The notes: generated by a model not told the origin, from the sequence alone. Shown: positions 46,143-55,365, numbered from the stretch's first letter. The stretch: DNA of 64,000 nt from Allobranchiibius huperziae (GCF_013410455.1 NZ_JACCFW010000001.1:388929-452928); one strand, 5' to 3'. Translations and numbers: made by a program.

Positions 46143-46844
46143 CTAGGAGTCCACTCGTTCGTTCGTCGGGTCGCCGTCGGCCCCATCGCTCATCTCGTGG
46201 AGCCACGCGGCGTGTTCGCGGCGCGCCCAGTGTCGAGACACCCAGCCCGTGCGCATCCCCTCGCGCGCCTCGGGGTCCTTCATGGCGAAGGTGATGTGGC
46301 CGATCACGAGCAGGCCCACGGCGATCGAGAACCAGTCGTGGACGAACGTAGCGCCGGTCCGCCAGGGCAGGGGCGCCAGCGTGACGAAGTACATGATGAT
46401 GCCGGTGGCGAGGAGGACCAGGATCGAGCTGGAGGTGAGCGCGCCGTTCAGCTTCTGCCCCGCGTTGAACTTGCCGACCCGGATCGTGCCGTCACGCCGC
46501 GTGCGGGAGCGCAACCAGCGGCGGTCGGCGGTCGAGAACCGGCCGAGGCGGTTTAGGTCCGCCCGGTACGCGACGGAGACCACACCCAGCAGCATGGGCA
46601 CCGGCAGCGCGAAACCGCAGTACACGTGGATCAGTTCGACGAGGTGCCGATGCCCGATCGCGACCGACAGCGAGCCGTTGTAGAGGACGGCGGCCGTCAG
46701 GATGCAGACGATCATCAGGACGGCCGTGACGCGGTGGACGATCCGCTCCGCGAGGCTGAATCGAGGGATGCGTCCGTCGTCGCCCTCCGATACGGAATCG
46801 AACGACGCGGACGCGCTACGCGGGGAGTCGTCCGTCGATGGCAT
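46143..46844 (-). CDS. Cytochrome b/b561-type membrane protein
   Basis: 233 residues with four transmembrane helices, including VTAVLMIVCILTAAVLY, FALPVPMLLGVVSVAY, SILVLLATGIIMYFV and WFSIAVGLLVIGHITFA. Histidines in ERIVHRVT, RHLVELIHVY, FVHDWF and IGHITF are positioned to bind two haems. Its start overlaps the upstream molybdopterin oxidoreductase gene by 29 nt, so it is probably that enzyme's membrane electron partner, as in sulfite-oxidase-like (YedYZ-like) systems. Confidence 0.85.
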   Translation of the reverse strand: MPSTDDSPRSASASFDSVSEGDDGRIPRFSLAERIVHRVTAVLMIVCILTAAVLYNGSLSVAIGHRHLVELIHVYCGFALPVPMLLGVVSVAYRADLNRLGRFSTADRRWLRSRTRRDGTIRVGKFNAGQKLNGALTSSSILVLLATGIIMYFVTLAPLPWRTGATFVHDWFSIAVGLLVIGHITFAMKDPEAREGMRTGWVSRHWARREHAAWLHEMSDGADGDPTNERVDS

Positions 46845-47460
46845 AGCCCCTCGGTTCCCAGTAGCCCGGTATCTGGTGGTCGGTCAGCTCGATGCCCGAG
46901 AGCCACTTCGTGCTCTTGTAGCCGTAGTTAGAGCCGACGTACATGCGCACCGGCCCACCGTGGTCGTGGGTCACCGGTGCCCCCAACATCTCCAGCGCCA
47001 CCAGGACGTCGTCGGCCCGCGCTTCATCCAGGGTCAGCGACTCGGTGTAGGTGCCGTCGAAGGACCGGAACCGCACTGCTCGTGCCTGCTTGCTGGGTTG
47101 GGCGCGTTCGATCAATTCGGCCAATCGCACGCCGGCCCAATGAACTTCGGGCACCTGCCATCCGGTGACGCACTGGAAGGTCTGCACGAACGCTGTACGC
47201 GGCAGCGCCTGCAGGTCGGCGTAGGAGTAGGTGTGCGGCGCTTCGACCAGACCCGACACGGGAAGTCGGTACGTCTGCGCCGGTTCGGTGCGCACCGCGC
47301 CGGTCACCGAGTAGTAGCGGAAAGTGTCGCCGAGGGGGATGAGGGAGAGCAGACCGGTGGGGTCACGTTGTTCAACCGGCCCGAGGAGGCTGGACAGTCC
47401 GTTCGACACCCGGCTGCCGGCCACGATGCCCACGGCGCCGAGCCCCAGCACACCGAGCAT
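46816..47460 (-). CDS. Molybdopterin-dependent oxidoreductase (sulfite oxidase-like)
   Basis: 214 residues if started at the ATG at 47460, whose product begins with a hydrophobic segment (MLGVLGLGAVGIVAGSRVSN) that would anchor or export it. The catalytic domain shows FVQTFQCVTGWQVPEVHWAG with the likely Mo-ligating cysteine, DVLVALEMLG and GGPVRMYVGSNYGYKSTKWL. The frame stays open upstream and still looks coding (ASRDSRASNVDEGAPVGRRV), but no ATG, GTG or TTG is present there, so the true start may be missing or non-standard. It is coupled to the cytochrome b gene. Confidence 0.8.
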   Translation of the reverse strand: MLGVLGLGAVGIVAGSRVSNGLSSLLGPVEQRDPTGLLSLIPLGDTFRYYSVTGAVRTEPAQTYRLPVSGLVEAPHTYSYADLQALPRTAFVQTFQCVTGWQVPEVHWAGVRLAELIERAQPSKQARAVRFRSFDGTYTESLTLDEARADDVLVALEMLGAPVTHDHGGPVRMYVGSNYGYKSTKWLSGIELTDHQIPGYWEPRGYAIDGRLPA

Positions 47461-47546
47461 GACCCGCCGACCGACAGGCGCGCCCTCGTCGACGTTGGAC
47501 GCTCGGGAGTCTCGTGACGCATGATGACGGCGAATCTGTAGGCGGC

Positions 47547-47738
47547 TCAGCGGGATCGGCCCCTCGCGCCCGCCGCGGCCACTGCGAGACCGACGATGAT
47601 GATGATCGGGCCGGCCACGGCCCAGAACGTGTTGTTGCTCATCGAGGACCCCTTCATCACCCCGATGCCCTGCAGGGTGAACACCAACCCGAGCAGTGCC
47701 ACCACGACTCCGAGAACGACCCAAGCCGGCTTCTTCAA
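47547..47738 (-). CDS. Small membrane protein with two helices
   Basis: 63 residues. The start is placed at a TTG at 47738, eight bases after AGGAG; the product would read (M)KKPAWVVLGVVVALLGLVFT, then LQGIGVMKGSSMSNNTFWAV and a second helix (GPIIIIVGLAVAAAG) with a basic end. This looks like a conserved small actinobacterial integral membrane protein of unknown role. Upstream in-frame starts (for example ATG in RMSRAGPR) would add a hydrophilic extension without a good ribosome site. Confidence 0.65.
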   Translation of the reverse strand: MKKPAWVVLGVVVALLGLVFTLQGIGVMKGSSMSNNTFWAVAGPIIIIVGLAVAAAGARGRSR

Positions 47739-47873
47739 GGCATCCACTCCTGCGTCGACGGTGTCGTTCGATAGCTGCTCGATCGATGCTACGCGGGGCC
47801 CGGCGCGACTCATCCGCTGATCACGTCCCACCTGGGGAGCAGTGGGCCAGAGGCACCGTGCGAAGCTTCGATC

Positions 47874-48374
47874 GTGGGGTTGTGGGGGCGTGCACGTACG
47901 GCCGTCTCGACCACGGGGCACATCGTCGTGCTGGTCGTCGTGGCCAGCGGTTTCGTCTTCTTCGTGGCGCTGGGCGTGGACGGCCTGGGCGGTCTGCACC
48001 GCCCGGTCCATTGGGGCACCTTCACGGAGACATCGAGCAGCTGTGATGTCTGGGACCGGCAGTGCACGACCACGGGGGACTGGTTGAGCCAGGACGGGTT
48101 CACCGTGAAGTCGGGAGTCACGCTCGATGGCAGCACAGGAGACGACGGGTCGGTGCGAGCCGGGTACCAGGTGGGCGGGATCTCCGATGACGAGGATGCG
48201 AACGTCGTACACACAGCGTTCTGGATCGCGGCAGGACCCTGGGTGGCGTGGCTGATGGCTCTGGGCACGGGAGGGTGCCTCGGATGGCAGGTCCGGCACT
48301 GGCCCCGAAACCGGGGCAAGCCACAGCGAAATGCACGCAACGGCATTGTGCCGAGGCACGCTGCGGCTGAATGA
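47874..48374 (+). CDS. Membrane protein of unknown function with two transmembrane segments
   Basis: 166 residues from a GTG. An N-terminal helix (TGHIVVLVVVASGFVFFVAL) is followed by about 80 extracytoplasmic residues with a cysteine pair (SSCDVWDRQCTTTGDW), then a second helix (FWIAAGPWVAWLMALGTGGC) and a basic cytoplasmic tail. I recognise no family. It is divergent from the small membrane protein gene and its stop abuts the convergent aldolase gene. Confidence 0.65.
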   Translation: MGLWGRARTAVSTTGHIVVLVVVASGFVFFVALGVDGLGGLHRPVHWGTFTETSSSCDVWDRQCTTTGDWLSQDGFTVKSGVTLDGSTGDDGSVRAGYQVGGISDDEDANVVHTAFWIAAGPWVAWLMALGTGGCLGWQVRHWPRNRGKPQRNARNGIVPRHAAAE

Positions 48375-49448
48375 TCAGCCGATGAGTTCTGCGATCGCGG
48401 CGGCGATCTCGTCGGGTGAGAGCTGCAGGGTGGCTCGGCCGACGTTCAACTCCACCTTCATGACGTGCGGGTCGATCGTGCTCTGTGCCCCGCGGAAGGT
48501 CTGCAGTCCGTCGCGCTCCAGGATGCGAGCGGCGTTCGCGGTGAACGTCGGCTCGTCGACCCGCAGCAGCAGATGCATCATCGAGGTGTGCGGCGGATCG
48601 GGGACGACCGTGACGCCGGCGACCGGGCGCAGCGCGTCGGCGATGGCGCGGGCGTGCGCCAGCCGGGCAGGCATCTCCGGCAGCCGTTCCGGGAGCAGCG
48701 CGAGGGCGGACGCGGCGAGCGGCCACAGCCCGTACAGGGTGCCGCCGAGTCGGCGACGCCACTCGCGTAGTTCGTCGGCCACGTCCGTCGCGCCCACGAC
48801 GCAGCATCCGGACAGCGCTCCGATGCCCTTGTAGAACGACACGTACGCGGTGTCGAAGAGCGCTGAGATCTCAGCGGGGGAGCGGTCGTACGCCGCCGAT
48901 GCCTCCCAGAGACGGGCGCCGTCCAGGTGCAGGCTGACCTCGTGGTCGCGGGCCCATTCCACCTGGGACGTCAGCTTTTCCCACGTCGGCAGCTGGCCGC
49001 CGATCTCGCGCTGCGGGAGCTCCAGCAGCAGGACGGCGAGCGGCTCGGGGACGGCCTCCAGGTCGGAGAGCCGTAGCAGTCGCGTCGGGTCGCCGACGGT
49101 GCGCGTGGTGAGGCGGTGCAGACGGGTGATCGTGTCCAGCTCGTGGATCTCGGGGTGCGCGAGGGGGTGCCACGCGACGGTCGAGGAGATGTGCCGCGCC
49201 GCGTGCACCGTCAGCGCCGCGCCCTGGCCCATGATGCCGCTGGGGAAGAACACCGCCGCAGGCTTGCCGAGCAGCTCGGCGGTGTACTGCTCGAGCTCCT
49301 CGACGGCGCCGCCGTTGCCGTACATGTCCGTGCCGGTGTCGGGCGGGATGGTGGCGAGCAGGTCGGCGGCGGATTTCGGGCCGTCGCCGTTGAGGAACCG
49401 TGTGGGAGGTGCGTCGGTCGCCGGGGGTTCGTGGGGAGTGGTCGTCAC
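48375..49448 (-). CDS. Threonine aldolase family (beta-eliminating lyase) PLP enzyme
   Basis: 357 residues from a GTG at 49448; the open frame runs 26 codons further upstream with no better start. It is a fold-type I PLP enzyme: GTDMYGNGGAVEELEQYTAE and AVFFPSGIMGQGAAL near the N-terminus, SLHLDGARLWEA (Asp to the pyridine nitrogen), and the PLP lysine in VSFYKGIGALSGC. It would cleave L-threonine or a related beta-hydroxy amino acid to glycine and an aldehyde. The C-terminal domain is complete. It abuts a convergent membrane-protein gene. Confidence 0.87.
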   Translation of the reverse strand: MTTTPHEPPATDAPPTRFLNGDGPKSAADLLATIPPDTGTDMYGNGGAVEELEQYTAELLGKPAAVFFPSGIMGQGAALTVHAARHISSTVAWHPLAHPEIHELDTITRLHRLTTRTVGDPTRLLRLSDLEAVPEPLAVLLLELPQREIGGQLPTWEKLTSQVEWARDHEVSLHLDGARLWEASAAYDRSPAEISALFDTAYVSFYKGIGALSGCCVVGATDVADELREWRRRLGGTLYGLWPLAASALALLPERLPEMPARLAHARAIADALRPVAGVTVVPDPPHTSMMHLLLRVDEPTFTANAARILERDGLQTFRGAQSTIDPHVMKVELNVGRATLQLSPDEIAAAIAELIG

Positions 49449-49526
49449 GGACCCATCGAACACCTCGTCGGCCGCAGTGCGTGCGGGAGACCGTGCCGAG
49501 GGTCCTCGAGTACCCCTGCGGTTCAT

Positions 49527-50462
49527 TTACTCGGTGAGCGTTCCCCGACCGAGGTAGTTGGGTGGAATGAGGCACGGCATCTCGCCGTACCGCTTCCCCG
49601 CTTCGACGACGCGACCGAGCGTCCGCGTCACGAGGGCCTGGTCGGAGTCCAGTCGGCGGAACCGGGGAACGACACTGGCTTCGAGCCACGGCCAGCGGTC
49701 CTCGAACCGCGTGATCCTCGGCACCGACCGGGCGCGCAGCGCGGCCGTGAGTCCACGGGTCAGCGAGTACGCGGAGAACGACGTGAAGTACCGGACCTGC
49801 TGGCGGACGCCGCGTACCTCGAACGTCGTCGTCGCGCCCATCGAGATGAGCCGTGCGAACATGCCCGACAGGCTCTCGAAGAGCGGCTGCACGACGACGC
49901 GCTGCTCATGCTCGAGAAGAGCGAGGTTGCCGGCCCAGACCTGGTCGGCGGCATCCCGTCGGTCCTCCTGCGACGACCGTTCGTCCGAGAGAACCGCGGC
50001 ACCACGGTCGATCGTCTCGAAACCCGAGAGCAGGCCAGCGTATTCGCGGTACGGCCCCAAGAGACGTCGCAGGCCCTGGATGCCGTCACCGGACGCAAGG
50101 TAGGCGAGGTGGACCCAGAAGATGTCGTCGTAGATCGCGTTGTTGATCTGACGCATCCTGTTCGCGTCGCCCGTCAGCAGCCGGCGGCTCAGGCTGCGAG
50201 GGAGGTCCACATAACCGTTGCGGTCGGCGTCCAGGCGGAAGGGGAACAACACCAGGCGCGCATGGTGGGAGGCGATCGCAGCCATCCCGGCCCACTTGAA
50301 ACCGGTCGGATGCTGGGCGTTCAGCCACGCATAGCGCGAGGAGATCTCCATGTTGCGATGGAAGGCGCAGCACGGCGGACTCAGCAGGGCCTGGGCAGCG
50401 GCGCGCCATCCCTCGACGCTGTCCGGTGGACCGTTCGGCAGCGCCAGGTCCAGAGCTCCCAC
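49527..50462 (-). CDS. Conserved-looking protein of unknown function, possibly DUF2515
   Basis: 311 residues from a GTG. The protein is soluble and helical, with RQINNAIYDDIFWVHLAYLA, WAGNLALLEHEQRVVVQPLF and SFSAYSLTRGLTAALRARSV. The pattern of an NxAIxDDIxWxHLAY stretch followed by NxALLExEQ resembles DUF2515 proteins, an assignment made from memory only. No catalytic motif, signal peptide or membrane helix is seen. It is upstream of the aldolase gene on the same strand. Confidence 0.55.
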   Translation of the reverse strand: MGALDLALPNGPPDSVEGWRAAAQALLSPPCCAFHRNMEISSRYAWLNAQHPTGFKWAGMAAIASHHARLVLFPFRLDADRNGYVDLPRSLSRRLLTGDANRMRQINNAIYDDIFWVHLAYLASGDGIQGLRRLLGPYREYAGLLSGFETIDRGAAVLSDERSSQEDRRDAADQVWAGNLALLEHEQRVVVQPLFESLSGMFARLISMGATTTFEVRGVRQQVRYFTSFSAYSLTRGLTAALRARSVPRITRFEDRWPWLEASVVPRFRRLDSDQALVTRTLGRVVEAGKRYGEMPCLIPPNYLGRGTLTE

Positions 50463-50601
50463 GGTGGGTCACCCCTTAGCAGCGGGGACGAACTGCGCTT
50501 TGCGCCCAGTGTGCACCCGGACGGCTCAGGTGCGCCCGACGAATCGGCCGACCCGGCGGATGCGCAGTCCCAATGGCCCGCGGGGCGTCAGGCCGTATCG
50601 G

Positions 50602-52089
50602 TCAGCGCGAGCGGCGGCTGAAGTTCGCCGCCGAGTGGTTGCCACCCGACGCCGCACCCGCGCCACGAGAGCCGGAGCCCCCGGTGCGGGAGCCGGAGCC
50701 ACCGCCGGAGCGGCGAGGACCCGAACCCGATGCCGAGCCCCCGGAACCTGAACCGGACCCGTTGCGGCGCTGGCCGCCGCCCGAGCCGCCCGCGGGGCGT
50801 CCCGAGCCCGAGCCGGCACCGCGACCACGTCCGCGACCGCCCGCCTGGCCGTTGGACGAAGGCTTCTTGGCCGAACGCTGCTGCTGCGGCGCGGCCGGCG
50901 GGACGTACCCCTCGACCAGGACGCGCTCGCCCGGGGCGAGTTCGCGCAGCACCGGGTGCTCGGTGTTGGTGACCTGCGTGGTCGTCGGGTGGATGCCCGC
51001 GGCCCGGGTGAGGCTGCGGACGTCGCCGCGCTGATCGGGGGTCATCAAGGTGATGACGGAGCCCGCGGCGCCGGCCCGCGCGGTGCGACCCGAACGGTGC
51101 AGGTACGCCTTGTGCTCCGACGGCGGGTCGGCGTGGATGACCAACGCGACGTCGTCGACGTGGATGCCGCGCGCCGCGACGTCCGTGGCGACGAGGGTGT
51201 GCACAGCGCCGGAGCTGAAGGCCTCCATGTTGCGAGTGCGCGCGTTCTGGCCGAGGTTTCCGTGCAGGTCAACTGCCGGGACGCCGCGGCTGTTCAGCTG
51301 CCGCGCAAGGGCTTTCGCGCCGTGCTTGGTGCGGGTGAAGACGATGGTCCGGCCCGGTGCCGAGGTCAGGTCGACCAGCACCGGCACCCGCAGGTCCTTC
51401 TCGAGCCCGAGGACATGGTGGGACATCGCGGCGACGGGGGACTGGGCTGAATCGGCCTCGTGCGTCACCGGTTTGCGCAGGAACTCACGGACCAGGACGT
51501 CGATCGCCTTGTCCAGGGTGGCCGAGAAGAGCAGCCGCTGGCCGTCCTTCGGCGTCTGGCGCAGCAGGCGGCGTACGCCGGGCAGGAAGCCCAGGTCGGC
51601 CATGTGGTCGGCCTCGTCGAGGATGGTGACCTGCACGTCGTCCAGGCGGCAGAATCCTTGAGAAATAAGGTCTTCCAGGCGACCCGGGCAGGCGATCAGG
51701 ATGTCGACACCGGCCTGCAGGCCGCGTACCTGCGGGTTCTGGCCGACCCCGCCGAAGACGGTCAGGGTGTTCAGACCCATGGTGCGGGCCAGCGGCTTGA
51801 TCACGGCGTCGATCTGGGTGACCAGTTCGCGCGTCGGGGCCAGGATCAGCGCGTGCGGTTTGCGAGCCACGCGGGGGCGCTTGGACTCGGCGAGGCGCGC
51901 CACCAGGGGGAGGGAGAAGGCCAGCGTCTTGCCGGAGCCCGTGCGGCCGCGGCCGAGCACGTCGCGACCTGCGAGCGAGTCGCGCAGGGTCGCGGCCTGG
52001 ATGGGAGTGGGCTCGGCGATGCCTTGGCCGGTCAGTACGTCGACCAGGAGAGCGGGCACGCCGAAGTCAGTGAAAGTTGAAGTCATCAA
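50602..52089 (-). CDS. DEAD-box ATP-dependent RNA helicase (RhlE-like)
   Basis: 495 residues. All helicase motifs are intact: the Q motif before PTPIQAATL, GRTGSGKT (motif I, about 48-55), PTRELVTQI (Ia), DEAD in TILDEADHMADLG (II), SAT (III), TIVFTRTKHGAKALARQL, ATDVAARGIHVDDV (V) and HRSGRTARAG (VI). The last 90 residues are a low-complexity tail of Gly, Ser and Arg (GGRGRGRGAGSGSGR and similar), typical of RNA-binding tails of cold-shock/ribosome-assembly helicases. Two ATGs open the frame (52089 and 52086). The upstream 280 bp contain repeat copy 2. Confidence 0.95.
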   Translation of the reverse strand: MMTSTFTDFGVPALLVDVLTGQGIAEPTPIQAATLRDSLAGRDVLGRGRTGSGKTLAFSLPLVARLAESKRPRVARKPHALILAPTRELVTQIDAVIKPLARTMGLNTLTVFGGVGQNPQVRGLQAGVDILIACPGRLEDLISQGFCRLDDVQVTILDEADHMADLGFLPGVRRLLRQTPKDGQRLLFSATLDKAIDVLVREFLRKPVTHEADSAQSPVAAMSHHVLGLEKDLRVPVLVDLTSAPGRTIVFTRTKHGAKALARQLNSRGVPAVDLHGNLGQNARTRNMEAFSSGAVHTLVATDVAARGIHVDDVALVIHADPPSEHKAYLHRSGRTARAGAAGSVITLMTPDQRGDVRSLTRAAGIHPTTTQVTNTEHPVLRELAPGERVLVEGYVPPAAPQQQRSAKKPSSNGQAGGRGRGRGAGSGSGRPAGGSGGGQRRNGSGSGSGGSASGSGPRRSGGGSGSRTGGSGSRGAGAASGGNHSAANFSRRSR

Positions 52090-52272
52090 ATCGCGATCTA
52101 GAAGAAGTCTCCCCGGACCGGCCGGTTCTCCAGGCTGGAGGGCCGCGCATGGAGCGAACTCGACATGCGGATCAATTCGTGGGTGAGACAGACGCCGAAC
52201 TGATGCACCTCACGATACCGGCGCGAAGGCTGTGAGCCGAATCGGCGCGTGCACGCGGAGTGTCTGGACCCC

Positions 52273-52341
52273 AGTGGCAGACATCTGCGTCGAGCGGCAT
52301 ATCTGCAGGAGGTGCACTGGAGGCATAGGTATGCCACTCGG
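52273..52341. repeat. 69-bp dispersed palindromic repeat, copy 2
   Basis: It begins AGTGGCA and ends TGCCACTCGG, as in copy 1 at 3257-3325, with the same length. The right third is almost identical; the centre has diverged, but hairpin potential is kept (AGTGGCAGACATCTG and GGCATATCTGCAGG). It lies 28 bases upstream of the FAD-dependent oxidoreductase start, between two divergent genes. Its ends are inverted repeats, but no ORF is inside. Confidence 0.6.
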
Positions 52342-52368
52342 GAGGAGGGTGCTGCAAGACTCGGTCGT

Positions 52369-53820
52369 ATGGCGGGGGAGCGGGACGCGGTCGTCGTGGG
52401 AGCGGGTCCGAACGGGCTCGCCGCGGCGGTCACCTTGGCGCGCGCCGGGCTGCGGGTCGACCTGCTCGAGCAGGCCGGCCGGATCGGCGGGGGAGCGGGC
52501 ACGCGCGAACTGACGCTCCCGGGCTTCCATCACGACGTCGCGTCCGCGGTGCACCCGATGGCCCTGGCGTCGCCGTTCTTCCGGCAGTTCCAGATCGAAC
52601 GCCGCATCGACCTGCGCGTGCCGGAGATCTCCTTCGGCCACCCGCTTCCGCACGGGCGCAGCGGCATCGCCTACCGCGACCTGGACCGCACGGCAGAGGC
52701 GCTGGGGCGTGACGGTGCGGCGTACCGGCGGCTCTTCGCCCCCCTGGTCCGACGGGTGGAGCAGCTGACGCGGTTCACCGGGGAGTCCCTGCTGCAGCTC
52801 CCGACCGAACCTGCGGTGACACTCGATTACGGCCTACGAGCGCTCGAACAGGGCTCTCCTGCATGGCGACTGCGTTTCCACGAGGAGGTCGCCCCCGCGA
52901 TCCTCACGGGCGCAGCCGCGCACACCATCGGGTCGCACCCACGGCTCGCGATGGCCGGCGCCGGGCTGGCGCTCGGCACCCACGCGCATGCCGCCGGGTG
53001 GCCGGTGCCGATCGGCGGCAGCCAGGCGATCGCCGACGCGCTCGCCGCGGACTTCGAGGCCCACGGCGGACGCATCGTCACCGGCACGCGGGTGCGCGAC
53101 CTGAGTGAGCTGACCGACTACGACACGGTCGTGCTCGACGTGTCGACCAGGCTGCTGGCGAGCATCGGGCGAGACCGCCTGCCGGCCAGATATCTGGGCG
53201 CGCTGCGACGCTTCCGGCACGGCAACGGCGTGGCCAAGATGGACCTCGCCCTGGACGGGCCGGTGCCGTGGACCGACACGGAGCTACGGCGTACACCGAC
53301 GATCCACCTCGGGGGCACCCGCCAGCAGATCGCCGCGAGCGAACGGGACGTCGCGAAGGGGCGACTGCCGGACCGGCCCTATGTGCTGCTCGTGCAGCCG
53401 AGCGTCATCGATCCCACCCGCGCGCCGGAGGGCAAGGCCACGCTGTGGGCCTACACACATGTGCCGTACGACTGCCCGGTCGACCGCACCGAGGCGATGC
53501 TCGACATGGTGCAGGAGCACGCGCCCGGCATCCGCGATCTGATCCTGGCCCGATCCGCAACGCCGGCAAGCAGATTCGCCGACGTGAGCCCCAACTTCGC
53601 CGGCGGCGACTTCGCGACGGGTGCTGTCACGATGGCCCAGTTGATCAAGCGGCCCGTGGTGTCCCGCACGCCGTGGCGCACCCCGATCGACGGCCTCTAC
53701 CTCGGCTCCTCGGCGACGTCACCCGGCCCGTCGGTGCACGGCCTGAGCGGCTGGTACGCCGCCCGCACGGCTCTGCGTGACCGCTACGGCCTGGGCGCAC
53801 CCGAGCTGGGCATCGAATGA
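52369..53820 (+). CDS. FAD-dependent oxidoreductase, phytoene desaturase family
   Basis: 483 residues from the ATG at 52369. The dinucleotide-binding motif is VVVGAGPNGLAAAVTLARAG followed by VDLLEQAGRIGGGAGT. The C-terminal FAD signature is GLYLGSSATSPGPSVHGLSG. Family members desaturate or isomerise carotenoid-like or retinoid-like substrates, but the branch without a carotenoid cluster nearby often has unknown substrates. No strong ribosome site lies at the right distance; GGAGGAGG at 52341-52348 is 20 bases upstream. No other carotenoid gene is in the window. Confidence 0.85.
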   Translation: MAGERDAVVVGAGPNGLAAAVTLARAGLRVDLLEQAGRIGGGAGTRELTLPGFHHDVASAVHPMALASPFFRQFQIERRIDLRVPEISFGHPLPHGRSGIAYRDLDRTAEALGRDGAAYRRLFAPLVRRVEQLTRFTGESLLQLPTEPAVTLDYGLRALEQGSPAWRLRFHEEVAPAILTGAAAHTIGSHPRLAMAGAGLALGTHAHAAGWPVPIGGSQAIADALAADFEAHGGRIVTGTRVRDLSELTDYDTVVLDVSTRLLASIGRDRLPARYLGALRRFRHGNGVAKMDLALDGPVPWTDTELRRTPTIHLGGTRQQIAASERDVAKGRLPDRPYVLLVQPSVIDPTRAPEGKATLWAYTHVPYDCPVDRTEAMLDMVQEHAPGIRDLILARSATPASRFADVSPNFAGGDFATGAVTMAQLIKRPVVSRTPWRTPIDGLYLGSSATSPGPSVHGLSGWYAARTALRDRYGLGAPELGIE

Positions 53821-53828
53821 GGAACGCA

Positions 53829-53908
53829 GCACCGGCCCAATACCTACTCGCACACCCGCGCTCCCCCTACGGCACACGGTGGGTGCTCCCCCTGGCTCGG
53901 GCCGGTGC
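53829..53908. terminator. Long-range inverted repeat after the oxidoreductase gene
   Basis: GCACCGGCCC (53829-53838) pairs exactly with GGGCCGGTGC (53899-53908) across 60 bases that contain two related GCTCCCCCT runs. It lies in the 150-bp gap between convergent genes and may be part of a terminator. Confidence 0.35.
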
Positions 53909-53954
53909 GGCCTTCCCGGGCTCCATCTTGGAGTGCCGTCACGCCCCGACCCAT

Positions 53955-53990
53955 AGGACTGAGGCCTAGGTTTACGCCTCGGATAGTCCT
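53955..53990. terminator. Hairpin at the 3' end of the GAF-LuxR gene
   Basis: AGGACTGAGGC (53955-53965) faces GCCTCGGATAGTCCT (53976-53990): AGGACT pairs with AGTCCT and GAGGC with GCCTC, with a small bulge. It overlaps the stop codon of the minus-strand regulator gene at 53972-53974, so it probably ends that transcript. Confidence 0.4.
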
Positions 53991-54970
53991 AGGACCGTGG
54001 ATGAGGCGACATATCGCAGCTCCGAACGTTGGCTCACGCCCACCTTCTGGAACACGTGGGACAGATGCGTCTTGACGGTCTTCTCGCTGATGACGAGTCG
54101 GGACGCGATCTCGGAGTTGGACAGGCCCTCCTGCACGACCAGCCGCGCCACGGCCGCCTCGCGGCCGGTGAGGGGCGCGTGCGGTCCCGCGGCTGCACCC
54201 GGCTCCGTTGCCAACAGTGCCAATTCGGTATCGAAGCGTCCGCACAGCAAGCTGATCGAGCGCAACTGATCGGCTACGGATTCCACGTCCGCGGCCGATG
54301 AGCTGCCCTCCAGGGACGAGGTCGACTGATCGACCTTCGCCTGCAGCCGCCTCAGTCGATCGGAGATGGCATGCACCAGATCGGCGCTGCGGTCCAGTGC
54401 GGTCTCGGACCCCGTGGTGACCAGATCCAGATCGGTGATGTCCTCGGCGTCCCGACTGATGGCTCGGCGCAGTTGCCGCGCCAGCCATTCCACGACAGCC
54501 ACGCTCTCCTGCGAGAAGTGGCGGGAGGTGTAGCTGAGGGCGGCCAACATGCCGGACACCGAGCCGTCCGGCTCCAGCAACGGCGCCACGATCGCATCCT
54601 GGACGGTCCTGGGGTCGCCGTCCTCGCCGAACGACTTGCCGGAGTGCACGAGACGGCCCCTGTCCTGCGCGAACGTGTAGGTCTTGCCCCAGGTGCGCAG
54701 CCAGTGCGACAGGCCGAACTCCCCGAACGACATGACGTCGGGTGCCCCGGGCTTGCCGCGGTCGTAGAGGTAGGGGATCACCAGCCGGTTGCTGCCGCGA
54801 TAGTGGCCGACGTAGCACGCGTCGACGTCGGCCACGTGGATCAGAGCGCCGCGGGCCGCCTCGTACAGGCCGTGCACGTCCCCCTGCTCGGTCTGTCGCA
54901 TGAGCTGACCTGCGCGCCGCAACGCCTGCGCCGTCGCCGGCGAGAAATCCACCTGTGTCCCCGTGCTCAT
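53972..54970 (-). CDS. GAF-domain LuxR-type transcriptional regulator
   Basis: 332 residues from the ATG at 54970 (MSTGTQVDFSPATAQALRRA). About residues 30-180 form a GAF-like sensory domain (LYEAARGALIHVADVDACYV and VAPLLEPDGSVSGMLAALSY). The C-terminus has the LuxR helix-turn-helix: LTGREAAVARLVVQEGLSNSEIA, then LVISEKTVKTHLSHVFQKVG. There is no phosphoacceptor receiver domain. It would sense a small molecule or redox state. It is divergent from the small membrane protein gene at 55093, its likely target. Confidence 0.88.
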   Translation of the reverse strand: MSTGTQVDFSPATAQALRRAGQLMRQTEQGDVHGLYEAARGALIHVADVDACYVGHYRGSNRLVIPYLYDRGKPGAPDVMSFGEFGLSHWLRTWGKTYTFAQDRGRLVHSGKSFGEDGDPRTVQDAIVAPLLEPDGSVSGMLAALSYTSRHFSQESVAVVEWLARQLRRAISRDAEDITDLDLVTTGSETALDRSADLVHAISDRLRRLQAKVDQSTSSLEGSSSAADVESVADQLRSISLLCGRFDTELALLATEPGAAAGPHAPLTGREAAVARLVVQEGLSNSEIASRLVISEKTVKTHLSHVFQKVGVSQRSELRYVASSTVLGLSEA

Positions 54971-55092
54971 GGCACCGATACTGACATCGAGCACCGGGTC
55001 AGGTGCTCCGCTTCCCCTGGAACGTTCGCGCGTCGCCGTGAATCGCGACGGCTCGCAGAGGGGACCCAGGCCGATGCGCGACAATCGACCTC

Positions 55093-55341
55093 GTGGTCAC
55101 CGCATCGCTCCCCGCCTACTCCGCCAAGCTCGACGAGGGCTCGGGTCATGCCATCGGCATCGGACTGGGCTTCTTCGGCCTCGCTGCGATCTTCGTGATC
55201 CTCTTCCTGCTGATCGCGTGGGTCGGGCGGATGCGCGATCGGCGGCGCGGCGGTCCGCGCCCTGGGCCGACGCTGCCGGTGCTCGGCACGCCCGGCGACG
55301 AGCACGACCCGAAGAACCGTCACCCGGGCGCGTCCCGCTAG
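55093..55341 (+). CDS. Small single-helix membrane protein
   Basis: 82 residues from a GTG. One strong transmembrane helix (IGLGFFGLAAIFVILFLLIAW) is followed by a basic, Pro/Gly-rich cytoplasmic tail ending DPKNRHPGASR. It is short and has no known domain. Composition and placement 122 bp from a divergent regulator suggest a real gene. Function unknown. Confidence 0.6.
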   Translation: MVTASLPAYSAKLDEGSGHAIGIGLGFFGLAAIFVILFLLIAWVGRMRDRRRGGPRPGPTLPVLGTPGDEHDPKNRHPGASR

Positions 55342-55365
55342 GACCAGCCGGCTCGACGCGTCCCG

